Shown: piece by piece, positions 1-13,000 of the stretch
Numbering within the stretch: position 1 is the stretch's first letter
Layout of the letters: each line of letters opens with the position of its first letter
DNA from: Kalaharituber pfeilii
Lineage: Eukaryota > Ascomycota > Pezizomycetes > Pezizales > Pezizaceae
Direction: 5' to 3'
NCBI GenBank assembly: GCA_015179045.1
Contig: WHUZ01000029.1
Coordinates: forward strand, 124,001 to 188,000
Length of the DNA stretch: 64,000 bases
Notes under the pieces: model-generated
Told to the model about the DNA's origin: nothing
The model's input: only the letters and a program-made list of their open reading frames with translations
The model's database searches: none
Position numbers and translations under genes: made by a program

Positions 1-837
1 CAAGGTAAACAAGAACCTGCTTCCAAATATGCCAGCGCCGGGAGGGCTCAAGCGGTGAACATAGCATGTAGTATGATGCCCCTGGTTCGCACATGCGTAG
101 AGTAATGTTAGCTGAAAACAAAGAAAGCTGGATTTTGCTGTTAGTAGAGACACGGGGACACTGGTCTTCTAGAAGGCAAAATATAATTGTGCTGCTAATT
201 AAGATGCGGATGCTTAGGAGCCTTGGGCCACGCCGATCTTGTAGGCACCTGGTGCCGACCCGTGGGGCGAGATGCAAATGAAAGCAACTTTGCAAGAGGC
301 ACATCGCCGACTAAGACACAAGAGGTGTAGCTGCAGTGGCCCCAAGCAAAGCCCTCCCCCGCCCTTGCACCTCTCGATCGTGCGTTATTGTTCGACATCC
401 AAGGTTAATATTACTGCTTGCACCTTACGGCCCGCCTTGTACTGCACTGTCCGCCCAAAGGTTACGGTACAGCCCCCCGTGCACCCCATCTAGCAAAAGA
501 AAAAAAAAAAGAGGTAGGGAAAAAAGGCGTCAAGAAAACCACAACTTGCTGCTCACACGTTTCCCCACAGGCATCGACACAAACGCGCCCCTCGTACGAA
601 ACAACCCCCCTCTCCCGCCCTTCTAGAGGCAGCACCACAAAGCACCTTCCTCACGCCGTGGCCCCGTGGCCCCTTCTTCTCCGCGAAACGAACTCACCTC
701 CATTATCCATCGTCCAGCATCACCTAGGTTCTCTAGTAACCCATCACTTACATCACCAGCCCACCGGGGACCATCGCAACAGCGATTTTTCTGAATCTCA
801 CACTTCGAATCAGCCCCGTCGCTTTTGGCTATCCGCT
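1..837. other. intergenic / 5' region of NOT2
   Basis: No convincing gene was seen. The stretch from about 340 to 830 is rich in C and T, as is common in fungal promoters and 5' leaders, and probably contains the promoter and leader of the NOT2 gene that starts at 838. The first 90 bases could be the tail of a gene cut by the window edge, but nothing recognisable reads there. Confidence 0.5.
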
Positions 838-3330
838 ATGAATCGTCAAGGTTCGTGCTGCTGTTGATACCTCGCACCAATACACCCTATCCTTCCGGCG
901 CAGCCTTTGTTCTTCCCCCCCATCTCGTGCATCCCGATTTCGATCATATTTTCTTCCGATTGTCCAACAATACGCCCGGTCGCCATCACTAACGCTGAAC
1001 GAAATGGCTATTTATCGTTATGCTCTAGGTCCCGGTCCGCAAGCAATGAGATCATTAGGATTCTCCACAGCTGCATCATCGAGGATGCCGAACGGCAAAT
1101 TAGGTTAGAGCCCAGCTCTCACTCATTTTGTTCTGCGCAGTTGAGGCTTTGCTGTTCTCTAAATTTAGTTTGAGAATGGCTAACAGAGTGCTTGTTGCGA
1201 CGGCTTTACAGGACCCAGCTGGGGCCCTCCTGGCGTTCCAAATCCTCAGTCTCGTCCGAACTTGTCTCTATCTTTTTCGCAATCGGTGAGCGGTATGTCA
1301 CAGCCAGCTACTCCGTTGGATCTAAGGTATGATATCCGAGAATAGGCTCTGGTCTTCAACAATCTACAACTTTACTTGGCTTTTTCTGCGTCCTTCATGT
1401 CTCACAAATACATACACGCAATCCCAATTCCAATGAACTTTTAACCCTTTCAAGAGGCTCTTTTGCTACGCACTGATGGCTCACGCTTCCTCTATGGTGA
1501 CAGTGAATTTCCAGCACTTACCCCTCAGGGTCCGACCCAAGCAGCGCAGGCCTGGAACAGAATAAGTACGCAATCGCCAAGCCAGGGTCGCCCAACCGCA
1601 GAAGATTTATTTCAGGGTCATCTTGGGGGTGGAGGATTGGATGATTTTAGGCTACCAACACAACAGCAGCCAACCCAACAACAGTCGTCACTGATGCATC
1701 CAAATAGCTTAGACGAGTTTCCGGCCCTACCACGAGCTCAGAATGGCGCGCATCTGGATTTGACGCAACCGGAAGGGCATCAACAGGCGCGGAATGCATT
1801 CATGTCTGCAGGAATGGGAAATCTACAGCAGCAGCAAAATCAGCAAGTTCAGGCCCAGGCACAAGCTCGCCAACAGCAGCAATCAGCAGCGCTACGGCAG
1901 TCGCTTGTATCTCCGGCGAATATGCAGAATGGTAGACAGCACTATGATCCTCGGAGATTTGGGGGGGTCAATACCGGGACGGGCGGAGTGGCTAACAAAG
2001 TTGCGTTACCAGTGGGCGCACCTCCACAGACATCGCGGCTGTTACCAACAGACGTACTGCTGCAGCAGCAGCAACAGCAGCAGAGTTTGAGTTCGTTAGG
2101 GGAGCAAGATAAGAAGGTTCGAGAAATCTTGCTGGTTATAGGGAGCTGGGAAGTGTTTCTAATTTTCTGTGGGATGTCAGGGCATGGGAAAATCAGTAAA
2201 CATGATGGGCACAAATGGTGCGCCCGGATTACATTTGAACATAAATTCGAACGTTCCTCAGCAACCACCCATACAGTCCCAAAATCAACAACAGCAGCAG
2301 CAACTAACACAGCAACAGCAAATGCTGCAGCAACAAGGCTCCACATCCAACCAGCTTGGCCCATTACAAAACTCACAACACCGGTCAACAAGTATGGGAG
2401 TTGGAAATAATAGTTCTGGAATAACGAATCGACAATCCGCTGCGGATTATGGGGAAACACGGCGCGTTGGTTTGGGAACTCTGACTGGGCTGAGTGATTC
2501 GGATCGATACGGTCTGAATGGTTTAACAGAGATGATCAAAGGTGATAATCAAGATATGGCAATGTTGGCGTTAGGTACAGATCTAACACAACTGGGACTG
2601 GATTTGAGCCAACCTGAGTACCTCACCCCTCTACCGACACACCTTTTTCAGCTGACTGGCTTTCGAATTGGGATTGAGCTGACCGGAGAATTCTCGGTAG
2701 CTCCAGTAACGTACCATTATGGGCAGGTTTTGCATCGCCGTTCGCAGACTTGGAATCAAAGCCAATAGAACCAGAGTTCACCCTACCGCAATGTTATTCT
2801 GTATCAAATATCCAGCCTTTGAGCTCGAAAGTCGCCAATTTCTCGGATGAGACGCTGTTTTACATATTTTACACTATGCCACAGGATATAATGCAGGAAG
2901 TAGTGGCTACCGAACTGTGTGTACCCTAGTGAAGCCCATATATGAGTATCCGGCTAATGTGACAAAAGAACATCGCGGAATTGGCGCTACCACACCGGCG
3001 TGCGGTTATGGTTAACAAAAGAACCTGGCTCTACACCTACACAGCTTTCAGATACATCTGAAAAAGGCACATATATCTTCTGGGATCCCACAATTTGGGA
3101 TAGGCACCGCGTAAGTTCAATTCCATCCCCCTCTTGCTCCAGACCATGCATTATTTTTCCCGGTGTAAGCCACGCCCATCCTTTGTCCGCTCCGTACATT
3201 TCCCCTACATCAGCGTTGCTTGTTGCTTGCTAGTCTAAGAAAAATACCCTTTTGTGTGTGGTTGTGGGTTCTTCAGGAAACGGATTTTGTTGTCGACTAT
3301 ACCTCTCTCGCCATGAGTCTTGGGTACTAA
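838..3330 (+). CDS. NOT2: CCR4-NOT complex subunit NOT2 (CDC36 family)
   Basis: This is a core subunit of the CCR4-NOT complex, which shortens mRNA poly(A) tails and controls transcription. The model has seven exons: 838-850, 1212-1326, 1504-2116, 2181-2617, 2707-2916, 2969-3110 and 3277-3330, giving about 527 residues. All junctions are GT-AG and keep frame. The N-terminal half is low complexity with several polyglutamine runs and the PLDLSEFPAL motif typical of fungal NOT2. The C-terminal NOT-box follows: YGLNGL, LALGTDLTQLGLDLSQP, FASPFADLESKPIEPEF, FSDETLFYIFYTMPQD, WRYHTGVRLWLTKEPG, then GTYIFWDPTIW and DFVVDY near the stop. The length is usual for the family. The 13-base first exon (MNRQ plus one base) is the weakest part; a start further downstream is possible. 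The identity is firm from the NOT-box. Confidence 0.92.
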
Positions 3331-4919
3331 TTGTTGGTTAATCTTAATGTGTGGTTTGTCCATACAGAGGGAATGGATATTGGATTATACGATGCTTGAG
3401 AAGCGAAAGGTATAAGCGAGAGGAGAAAATCCCGGCTTATATGCAAGGCAGAGGATGGTAAAGAAGGTGGAACTGGAGGGAGAATTGCGATGCTGGCAAG
3501 AGGGTGCATTGGCGGTGATGGGTTTTGTGACAGTGTACTCTACTGTGTCACGGTGTTTCTTTGCATCTTACCGGGTACTTTGACACTTTAACTGGTTTCG
3601 GTCGGAATACGGAGTTCTACATTACTACTCTTGCGTACGTATGTGTTTGTTCTGGAGAGAAAGCCAGTTTCTTTTACACAGCGCCGATATATATGATATA
3701 TTCAGCCCTACCTATGGATTTGTCTGGAATTGTTTGGAATTTGCATTGAACGGGCGAGGCGTAGATTGGCATTGCACCCATGTGCATTGGACCATATAAG
3801 GTTCAGATATCATAATTCGAGTACATACGTAGCCAGCTTGATGAGAAAAGGTACCACGCTGGTAATAAATACCAGAAACTGCACGATCGCATGTCTTTGC
3901 GCAGTATTGCTCCTGTCATAATACCTAATACATTTTGGTTTCGCGCATGTCCCAGTTGGGTGCCGTGTTTCATAAAAATCGAATTTCCACTAGTAAACCA
4001 CTGCAAGCACCTATGACTACTAGATGTCCTCTAGAAACGGTCTGCTTTAACGTTAGTCAACCAGACTGGGGCTGTAGAAGTGATTGCAAGTTCAGCTTGG
4101 GGCAGCATGCAACTTTACTCGGACACTCCTGAAGATCATTGGATTATTTCGGACGCTGGCACGTGACAGATTTCCATATCCCTTTTGCCACCCCGCAGAA
4201 CGAAAATGGGATGGGCGCTTTTGCGAACAGTCCAAGAACTCTTTGAGTTTTTTGCACCTTGCCCCTGGCCAGGGTCCAGGGGTCTTGCTGCTTGCCCACG
4301 CATTGCGCTGGGCTTGCTGCGGAGGGGTTGCGGATCATAGTTAATCCGGACGATAAGGTTGCGATAGGGTCTTTGTGATGGTAGTACAATTACCTGATTG
4401 CAGCAAGGTAGATGTAAGCTGGTGGCCCGCCACCACCAACAACCCTCCCAACAACACAATCCCATCTTTCTTCCCTGACGAACACTCATGAGTCAACGCG
4501 ACTAGACACAAGATTCTAGATTCGAGACCCTTTTTATTTCTTATTTTTATTCTTTCTATTGATTTTCGTTTTTTTCCGTCTCTTTCTCTAGCTCTTTCTC
4601 ATCTTCAACCTTTTTTTTTTTTTTTTCCTTTTCTTTTTTCTTTTTGTGTTATTAGTTTTTGTTTGTTTATGTAGAATTCCAAGATTCCCCCACATTTTGC
4701 GCTCAGGAATTTCTGGGATTTCGAACGAGGCTAAGTCATCTAGATTGTTTACTAAGTACGTACCTGAATACTCATTTCTCTTTCTTTTTCTTTCCAACTT
4801 TTCCCTCCCAGGAGCTGCGTTTGTGGCTAGAGAGCAAGGGCATACCAGACGAGACGGAAGAACGAAGAAAATACAGAGGATAAAGAAAAAGAAAAAAAAT
4901 AATAAATTAAGAATACAAT
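3331..4919. other. intergenic spacer
   Basis: About 1.6 kb without a supported gene. Positions 4530-4660 and 4770-4810 are strongly pyrimidine-rich on the + strand, including a T run near 4609-4626, and probably belong to the promoter or leader of the next gene. Short open frames on both strands have no recognisable protein features. Confidence 0.6.
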
Positions 4920-5997
4920 ATGGAGACAGCGCCGACATTGCCTTCTCCACCATTGGGCTCATCTGGATTCTCATCGGCGGGATGCGTTGCGGAGAGATTT
5001 GCGGTGGATGCGGTGTCGGCGGGTACTGCGGCGGGATTGGTTGCTCCTTGTAAGAAGACCCACAATACATCTATATGGAGTTTTCTTTTACTGGTTCGGC
5101 ATTTAGGCAATTGGAAGAGCTAATTTGATTTTTGTACGAAATCTATAGTGATCTGTATCATAGATCGGGGGATCATAGAGAACGCCTCGGGGAAGAGGCC
5201 GCTGGTGGAATCGATAAAGTCCTCATTTGGCGAGTTAATAAGAAAGCCGCATAGATTTGTGTTCTCGAGGCCGTTTGGGTTGATATATGTACGTATTTGT
5301 GGCTTCCAATTCACCAAGGGCAGATACTCTACTGAATAGTTCCTGACTGACATAGTACGTGTGCTGTGAGAGTTAGATGCTCTATGCCGGAACATACCTC
5401 ACTGCCAATTCCATCGATACCATATGCTCACTCCAATCGACGGACCCCGATGCCGATATTAAGGCCGTTACTGCCGGGAGAGCCAAGTTTGCCGCCACGA
5501 CTGCCGTGAACATGTCTTTGTGCTTGTACAAGGACCGCGCATTTACACGGCTGTTTGGAACAATTTCACCCCGCTCGCTACCGTTACCAACGTACCTTCT
5601 CTTCTCCGCGCGCGACACCCTGACCATCTTCTTCAGCTTCAATTTGCCGCCTCTACTCGCGCCGCTGCTCCCACGAGACCAAGCGACCGGGATGATCGGC
5701 GCGATCAAGTCCGTCGGCTGGGGCGGCTGGAGGCCTGATACCGTGATGCAGATTGCGGCGCCCGCGGTGTGCCAGATCTTTTCGACGCCGCTACATCTGT
5801 TGGGGCTGGATTTGTACAATAAGAGCGAGAAGGTTGCGGGCGGGGCCAGGGGTAGATGGAGTAGGGTCAGAAAGGAGTGGTTGAAGAGCGCGGCGGCGAG
5901 GATGGGGAGGATCGTGCCGGCGTTTGGGTTTGGAGGAGTGGTGAATGCGGGGGTGAGGCGAGAGCTGCTGGGGAGGGTGCAGGAGAGGTATCGGTAG
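4920..5997 (+). CDS. conserved fungal protein, probably mitochondrial membrane; function unknown
   Basis: The three-exon model is 4920-5049, 5149-5288 and 5377-5997, giving about 296 residues, with GT-AG introns of 99 and 88 bases. I do not know a characterised homologue. The text around DRGIIENASGKRPLVES, AGTYLTANSIDTICS, ARDTLTIFFSFNLPPLLAP and TPLHLLGLDLYN reads like a widely conserved Pezizomycotina family without an assigned role. Several hydrophobic stretches, the short amphipathic-looking segments and the basic C-terminus suggest an integral organellar membrane protein, possibly mitochondrial; this is inference. The reading frame is continuous across all three exons and the start ATG at 4920 is the first in frame of exon 1. 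The existence of the gene is more secure than its location or role. Confidence 0.75.
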
Positions 5998-7185
5998 GCA
6001 TGGGGGGATTGTGAACGCGCGTGGGCGGGGTGTAATGATTTGTCCTGCTTCTTGTTCTTTGCTTTTCACTTTGTGCGTGGGACCGCTTGGGCTGCTGGCT
6101 GTAGATGTAGACCGCTGTATGCTGTATGAATTCGTCATGCGGTGAACTGAAGCGCGCCGCACGCAGAGTGCGCTCCGCCCGCCAAGCGCAGCGCCCGGCT
6201 CGCCCCTCGCCCGCCGTGCATCCTGTGATACTCCCTCGACTCGCCCGGCGCCCCCGTTCCACTTGCGCAACTGCGCGCCCCCTGCACGAGCCCGACTTCG
6301 CCATCCCTCCGCGTCGCACTCTCCATCTCTGAGCACTGGTGACTTCGGCATTGCAGCGCGCTGGAAGGCCTCGAGTTCTCTACGTCGATATCTCAGAGCT
6401 AATATCCCTGCGGGGAAGGAAGGGGCGCAACAGCGGGCCCGGACAGCGCCAGGTCGACGGGAGGGAAAGAACAGAGCCGAGCTTTCCACCAAGCAGCAAA
6501 AAGTCACCACCGGGATTTGGCTCGGGACATGCGATGAGGTAGCTGCGACATTTCGTTGCATTCACGTTGACGGTTCCCATTGCATCCCACAGGCCGCTTG
6601 AGTGGAAGGAACGCAGCAAGCACGGCGAGGACTTACAGCCGATTCTATTTCGAACTTCGTAAATTTACTGTGACACCGCGAGCGACGCCCAAAAACGGCT
6701 CCTAGCGGCCCGCAATTTTTCGAAGGACTCGTCACCACTCGAATCGAAGGATCGGCGGCGGCGCATCGAGTGTTTAAGCTGCAACCTGCAACAGGGAACG
6801 AACGCGGGCGCGACAACCAAATTTCGTGAATAAGGGGACCATTCAAGGCTACAGCACTGCTGCCTGTTGGAGAGAATATACAAGCATCAAGACGCTTGAC
6901 TTGTGGAGGCGGAGTATTGTCACGTCAGATTTACGTTTGGAACATAATAATACCGTGCAGTACGGTGGTGCGTTGGTGCCCCAGAGTGCGACATAGGACT
7001 ACTGACACCTAATTGACCCTTTTTTTTGTTGCGGAGATATTAGGCACAAATATAACATAGTACAGCGCATCCGTCCGTTCATTTCAGTTATCGATAGTAT
7101 ATTCATCGTATACCCCTTGCACACAATCGACTTCTTGCCTATCACCTATCACAGAATAATAACCAGCACAAACTATCAACATACT
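5998..7185. other. intergenic spacer with GC-rich patch
   Basis: Positions about 6130-6480 are GC-rich and therefore open in several frames on both strands, but none shows conserved protein sequence. The last 200 bases, AT-richer with a T run near 7020, are the likely promoter and leader of the SAP30-like gene. Confidence 0.55.
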
Positions 7186-8262
7186 ATGCCTCCAGCACGT
7201 TCCCGCGGCGGGAACTCTCACAACGGGAGTGGAAGTGGTGGAGGCGGTGGTGGTGATAGGGGGGGCTCGAACAATGAGGACTCGCGATCAGAGGTATCTG
7301 GGCCGACATCGTCGGCTACAGCGGTTGGGGGGCCGAATGCGGGAGGAACTCAGGGGAGCGCGACAGGTGCAGGAGCAGGCCAGGGTACGCCGACAATAAA
7401 GCAGGGGGTGTCGTCGAGGAGGTCAGCAGCTGCGGCAGTTAGCAATGGTGGTGGTGGAGGTGGAAATGTGGGGGGAAGTAGTAGTAATGTTGGCAATAGT
7501 GGCGCCGGGGTAGGGAGTACCAGTGGTGGAAATGCGTCGTTTGGCGGAGGAGCAACAGCGACGTTGTCTGGGAGCGCGGGGGCGATTAATTCGAATGGGG
7601 CTCATGCGCATGAAGGAATTGAGGGGGTGAGTTGTCCCTAAGTCTAACCCGGGCTCTACTCTTCCCTTTTATGCACTCAGGCTACAATTGGGCTGTTGTT
7701 GCTGACATAGCCAGATGGACTGGTCTACCGTTCCCATCTCCGTCCTTCACCGCTACCGACATGCATACCGTCTGCGTGTCCCTTCCGCATCCCCTTTCTA
7801 CAATCACCTCATACTCTCCCAGGGCGTCGGCAAACGCACACCTTCGCGCGCTGGCTACACCCTCGCAAGCGGCCTCGGCGGGGTTGCAGGAGGCAATGGC
7901 GTCGGCGGACACCTGCATGGGCACCACCTTCCCCATCACCTCTCCGCCGCGGAGCTGCACGCACACCTTGGCATGGAGCGGGGCGGCGGCGGGAGCAGCG
8001 CTGGCGAAAACTCTGGGGGGAGATGAGAGGAGGGGTGATGACCATTGGCGGTGCCGGTAGTGTTGGAATGGGAATGGGACTGGGAGTAGGATTGGGTGGC
8101 ATTGTTGGACTACCGGCGACGGGGAATAATGGTGTGTGGAGGGGAAGGATAACGAGGGAGCAGTTGGCGACGGTAGTGAGGAAAAATTTTAATGCGCAGC
8201 CGATAAATGAGAGTGATGTGATTGTGAACTTTTTATATAGTGTGAAGAACCAGGGTACGTAG
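7186..8262 (+). CDS. SAP30: SAP30-like Sin3 histone deacetylase complex subunit (one apparent frame break)
   Basis: SAP30 proteins tether the Sin3/Rpd3 histone deacetylase complex. Exon 1 is 7186-7626, starting MPPARSRGG and continuing as a Gly/Ser/Asn-rich segment that includes EDSRSEVSG. Exon 2 starts at 7715 after a 88-base intron and opens with the Sin3-binding motif MDWSTVPISVLHRYRHAYR. The second half, ITREQLATVVRKNFN then INESDVIVNFLYSVKNQ, lies at about 8145-8253. The frame of exon 2 stops at 8024-8026 and the second half reads in another frame. One extra base in the G6 run at 8015-8020 would join them, and no GT-AG intron does so cleanly. A Gly/His-rich insert of roughly 100 residues separates the two halves, longer than usual. 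The 3' end is uncertain: a GTACGT donor lies at 8255 and an in-frame stop at 8260-8262. An in-frame upstream ATG exists at 7117, but MPPARSR is the familiar start. Confidence 0.75.
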
Positions 8263-8921
8263 CCTTTTTTTTCTGCTGTTACTTGGTTTCTTAAGAGGTT
8301 ATGTGGGGAGTGGTAGGAGCAGGGATGGAGATAGGATGGCAATATGAGGTTGTAGGGGGGTTGTATGTATGCAGGGATATGGGTGGCGGGGAGCTAGGTT
8401 GCTTTTGTTGTGGGTTGTTTTTGTTTACTAGAAGTGTTTTGGGCTAACGACAGCGGTTGCACGTGGCAACCACGTGCTTGGGCAGATAAAACCTTCCGGT
8501 TACGATTTCCACCACGATGAGGTGGTTGTAATACATCAAATTACCTAGTCTGATTCGCAAATTACCAAGATTTGATCATGCAAATGCTCAGGTAGGAGCA
8601 AATAGGGGATGTATGTGGAAAGTTCGTAGTGACGATGGAGTTAAGGGGATATTCCTTACGGTACCCTGAATTGAGAGTTGATGTTTGTTGAATACGGAGA
8701 AATCATCCAATGAGATTTTCCGGATCGTTGCACTTGGTTTAGTTTTGATCATGAATTTGTTTATTGTATTTTTGTTTTTTCTTTTTCCTTTTTCTGGTAG
8801 TCTAGGAGCGGAGGGGATTGTAAACTTGTACATCTAGGGGGCGGGCAGTAACCTAAGTAAAATGCATCAGTAAGTTAATATGTGACTCGAAGTAAACTAT
8901 ATAGCTAGTAATAGCATGGCT

Positions 8922-8952
<31 letters not shown>

Positions 8953-9219
8953 CGAATATTGGTTTTTGTTTTCTACTTGCTGTTTTTTGTTCAAAGATCT
9001 ATTTTGTTGCTGTCGAATTGGGTGGTTCCTTTACTTCTTCTTTTACTTTTGTGTATCTGTGTGTTTAATGGACGGAGAATGGAATTGGAATTTATATTCC
9101 CGATTTATGATTTATATTCTATAGGCCTGGGCTTGGGATCTGCCTTTACATTTTTGTTTTGGTGGGGGGGGTGCTTGAAGTTATGATCTTTTGATAATTT
9201 TCCATGGCTACTCCGACCT

Positions 9220-9259
<40 letters not shown>

Positions 9260-10006
9260 CATAATCTTCTCTATGCATGCCAGGCTAGAAGTATGGGATG
9301 TCACCCTGCATATATATTACTTGTGTGGAAAAATAGTCTTCAAGGGAAACTTGTAACGTGATGTTGGCAGACCTACGGGCGCTACAGTACAGAATCCTTG
9401 CATATATCTTTGAAGATGCTATAGCTATCCATGCATGTACTGTACTTCAATTGTATGAAACCCCCATAAGTGTAGTGATATAGAGTAGCGGGCTAGCACT
9501 CGGGAAACCGAATGTTATCAAATTAGAATGTTCGGAACGCCTACAGAACTGTAGTAGTGCTCCAAGTAACTATACAGCCATCCAATAGTCTTTCCTATAA
9601 TTGCAGCCCCCAGATCTCTTCTCTCAAGCTTGCACCTCATTATATGTCCCCCACGACGTTACCCTCCCTCTCCCCATGTACACAGAAACGCCAAGACGGG
9701 ATCCGGCAGAGGCACTCTTAACTTTGACAGCGGGAACTAGTCTGAACTAAAACACATGAAGCCTACCAAAAAGTCAATTGGGATCGCTAAGAAAAAAGTG
9801 TAATCTGACGACAGAGTTGCCGTTTTGGGTAGTCGGTTGTACTTTTTCAGGGGGGTTGCCTGTTCCTCGTTCCCAGACTGGCTAAATTGGTAGCAACCAA
9901 ATGTGATGATCTCGCGCTACATCGAACAACCATAGCAAAGAAACAAGGCGCAGATCTAGATAAACAAAAACTATTGTAGTAGCGAAACGATATATAGGCA
10001 GATGAT
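8263..10006. other. intergenic spacer with a T37 run
   Basis: No gene was recognised. The region is AT-rich and contains T-rich stretches at 8925-8952 and an uninterrupted run of 37 T at 9223-9259. It lies between the 3' ends of two convergent genes, so it probably holds both terminators. Confidence 0.6.
9223..9259. repeat. mononucleotide T37 tract
   Basis: A run of 37 uninterrupted T on the + strand, directly visible. It lies between convergent transcription units. Length in the assembly may be imprecise. Confidence 0.9.
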
Positions 10007-13000
10007 TTAAACATCATACAACACCTCCCCCACCATCTCTCTAACCCTTACCCACCCGTCCTCATCATCAAAATACCCTTCCTCCTCGACCACCTCTTCC
10101 GTAAATACTGTTGTCCACGGCTTCACGAACCTCGGCCCCTGCCCCGTCGGCACGCTCATGACTTCAAACGCCTTCCTCACATTCCAATAGTCCCGGAACT
10201 CCTCTCTGGAAGAAAACTTGCCGCCGACTTTGGACTCTGAAAAGAGGATTGCGATGGCTGCGACTCCTGCTGCGAGGGCAGTGGCATAGGAACTGCCAGT
10301 GTAAACTGTTTTATCCCCGTTTTCGTACACCCCTGGGGGTGAGGTTCCGAGACTGGGGGATGCAGTAGTTGGCGCGGAGGGATGGCCGTCGGCGGACATC
10401 ACGATCTCCTCTCCGGGAAAGACGTAGTCGCATTCCCTGCCACTCCAAGGTGACACCGTCCCCGCAAGCGTGGCGGCGCCGATACGGATGACCCCTGAAT
10501 TAGTAAGATGTGTAGGGTATATTCGTTCCTGTGGCGGGCCGTGTAGGCCAGTGTCGGGAACTGAATTCAACAGTATAATTTTTTTGGCGTGGGCAGCTGA
10601 GATCGCCGAAGTCAGGTCTAGGAGGGTATGCGTATTCCTCGATGTCTTAGTTATAGTCCAGGACATGCTGATAATGTCAACGTTGTGCGCAGTAGCCCAT
10701 TTTATGGCCTTTGTTCCATTTTCCGTCAATTAACTATTAATGCAAAAGTATCGGGGACGTCTGGTGCAGGCGTACATCAACCGCAGATTTTTCTACAAAT
10801 CTCCCTTCGTAAGTATGGTTCAATCTTGCAACATAAAATTCCACCACAGGGCACACCCTGCAAATCAGCATTGCCAGTGCAGTTCCATGACTATCCTTCG
10901 GTGCAGTCGACCACGGCAAAATCCTTGATCGTCCTTGAAGGTCTATCCCTGTGCAAAATGAAATTCCCGTCTTTAATCTCTGGCGAATGACTTTATTGAA
11001 CCCGTCGACGCCGTCATCGATGAGAGCAATCTTGACTGGCGGGACAGGGGGGCCGGCCTCATGGACCCCATCGAGATAGTTACCGAGCCAGCAGGTAAAC
11101 TTTCGTAAACCGGTGAACCAGTCGTGGCTTGGATAGTGACGAAAAGTGTTAGTAAGGGCTGTAAACTTAGGAATGAAGTCATGGGAGTACATTTCAGCTG
11201 AAGGAAGCTTGCTGGACTTTACTTGTGGGTTGTTTTCAGTCAAAGTTGGTGGCACATGCTCTATTGTTATAGTATAGGTTACACTTCTGTTCGTAGACTG
11301 GAGAGATCTATCAAATTGCTCTATAAAGAATGATTTAAGTTGTTCAATCCTTTGCTGTGAATCATAGCACTAGCAACAGTTAGTTGTATAACTCGTACTT
11401 TTGTAGGGTATGCAGGGCCAATGGTTCACACATACTTGTCGAATCGTGATGACGACTTTCCTCAGCTGAATTCATAATATTAGAAATCATCATCTTGTTT
11501 GAGAACAGAGAGAAATACTGACGTTCTTCATCCTCACTAAACCATTTATTCCAGCCCATACCGTGAGCACAGATCGATTCCCGCTGCAATACAAGCACAA
11601 CTCCTCCGCCTCTGGAACTGCTTTATGAAGTGTCTGAACATCAATGTCTTCCTTTTTCCAGTCGAACTTCTCCACAACTAGCCCCTCAAGCGCTTCTTCA
11701 ATTCTCTCATCTCCATGCGGAGGATCCAAAGAGTCGTCCACAATCACTTCTATGATTTTCTTCACACCTTTACTTCTTAGCCATTGAAAAATGGACACAA
11801 GTTCTCTTCGCCCGGCTCCCTGATACAATTGGCCTGCAAGAGGTGAAGGGGGGGGATATCGTGGATGTTTTGGTATGGCAACGTATCTGAGAACTTGCTC
11901 GAAATTCCAATATGATAGGAACGAGAGATTGTTCAAGTCCTTGGATTTTATGAGTTCATCTATGTATTGAGGGTTTTCAAAAAGATCGAAGGTAATATCC
12001 TCTATCGTTTTCGTTAGTGCAGTCCTGTTGGCACATTGACGATTTATGTTAACTTACTGATATGATTATCATACAGTTGGGCTAGGATGTCCTCATATTG
12101 GTCTAGATGCATACATTGATCAATTAAATAATATGATATTGGATCCTCGATATTCAACGAGGGTCTTCCTGGATCATCTTCATTTATTAAGCCGGTATCT
12201 GCCTTGTTTTGTATATCAGAGCCTTCAAAAGTGACCGATGTCCTATACTTGTAAGGAGACATTCCATTCTCGTCTTCGATCATTAAAAGCTCCGGATCTT
12301 CATCAATTAACATCTTGATAATTTCAAGCTGATAAGCCACTTGAGCAGCAGAGAGTTCAAAATCAATCTCTACCTGACGATTGAACTTCCCGAGAAATAT
12401 GTCATAGTCGGTATTGGCACGTGCAGCAACCAAATGTAGTGGAGTTCGACCAAAACAGTCTTGAATCTTAAGATCCGCCGGCTCACAATCATCAATCATC
12501 AAGCGGATGATATCTCTCTGTTCTTTTGATATTAAAAGCAACGTAGCGTAGTGTAGTAGCGTCAATCCATTTTTGTCTTTCTGGATGAGGGCTTTTCTTT
12601 TCTCTTGAAACTTTGAAAGCAATATATCCAGAAGCTTAGGACCACCACTATTCATACCTGCCGTCCTGACAATTGCATGTAGACATGTCTCTGCCTGTGG
12701 CCCACATTTATTCAGTAGGGGCTCCTCAAGTTCAATTGTTGAGGTACGTCCATGTTCGTTCATAAAATTTGTCAAGAATCTAAAAGAAAATTTCCCTTCA
12801 TCAGCGCAAATTAATTTATATAGTGTTGTTACTCGCCATCCATTCCAGCTCCTTGATGCTGTTAATAGATTAGGATGATGAAAGACTAAAATTGTGCAGA
12901 TTGAGATGATTTTTTCTTTCTCCCTTTCACTCCAGTTGGTCGCGTTCAGGTATATTGTTGCAAGTTTATCAACTAACGTCTCCTCTTTTCTATCGCAATC

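Noticed and set aside
6126..6846. Overlapping open frames on both strands in the GC-rich patch before SAP30
   Set aside because: Composition explains them; no conserved sequence or splice pattern.
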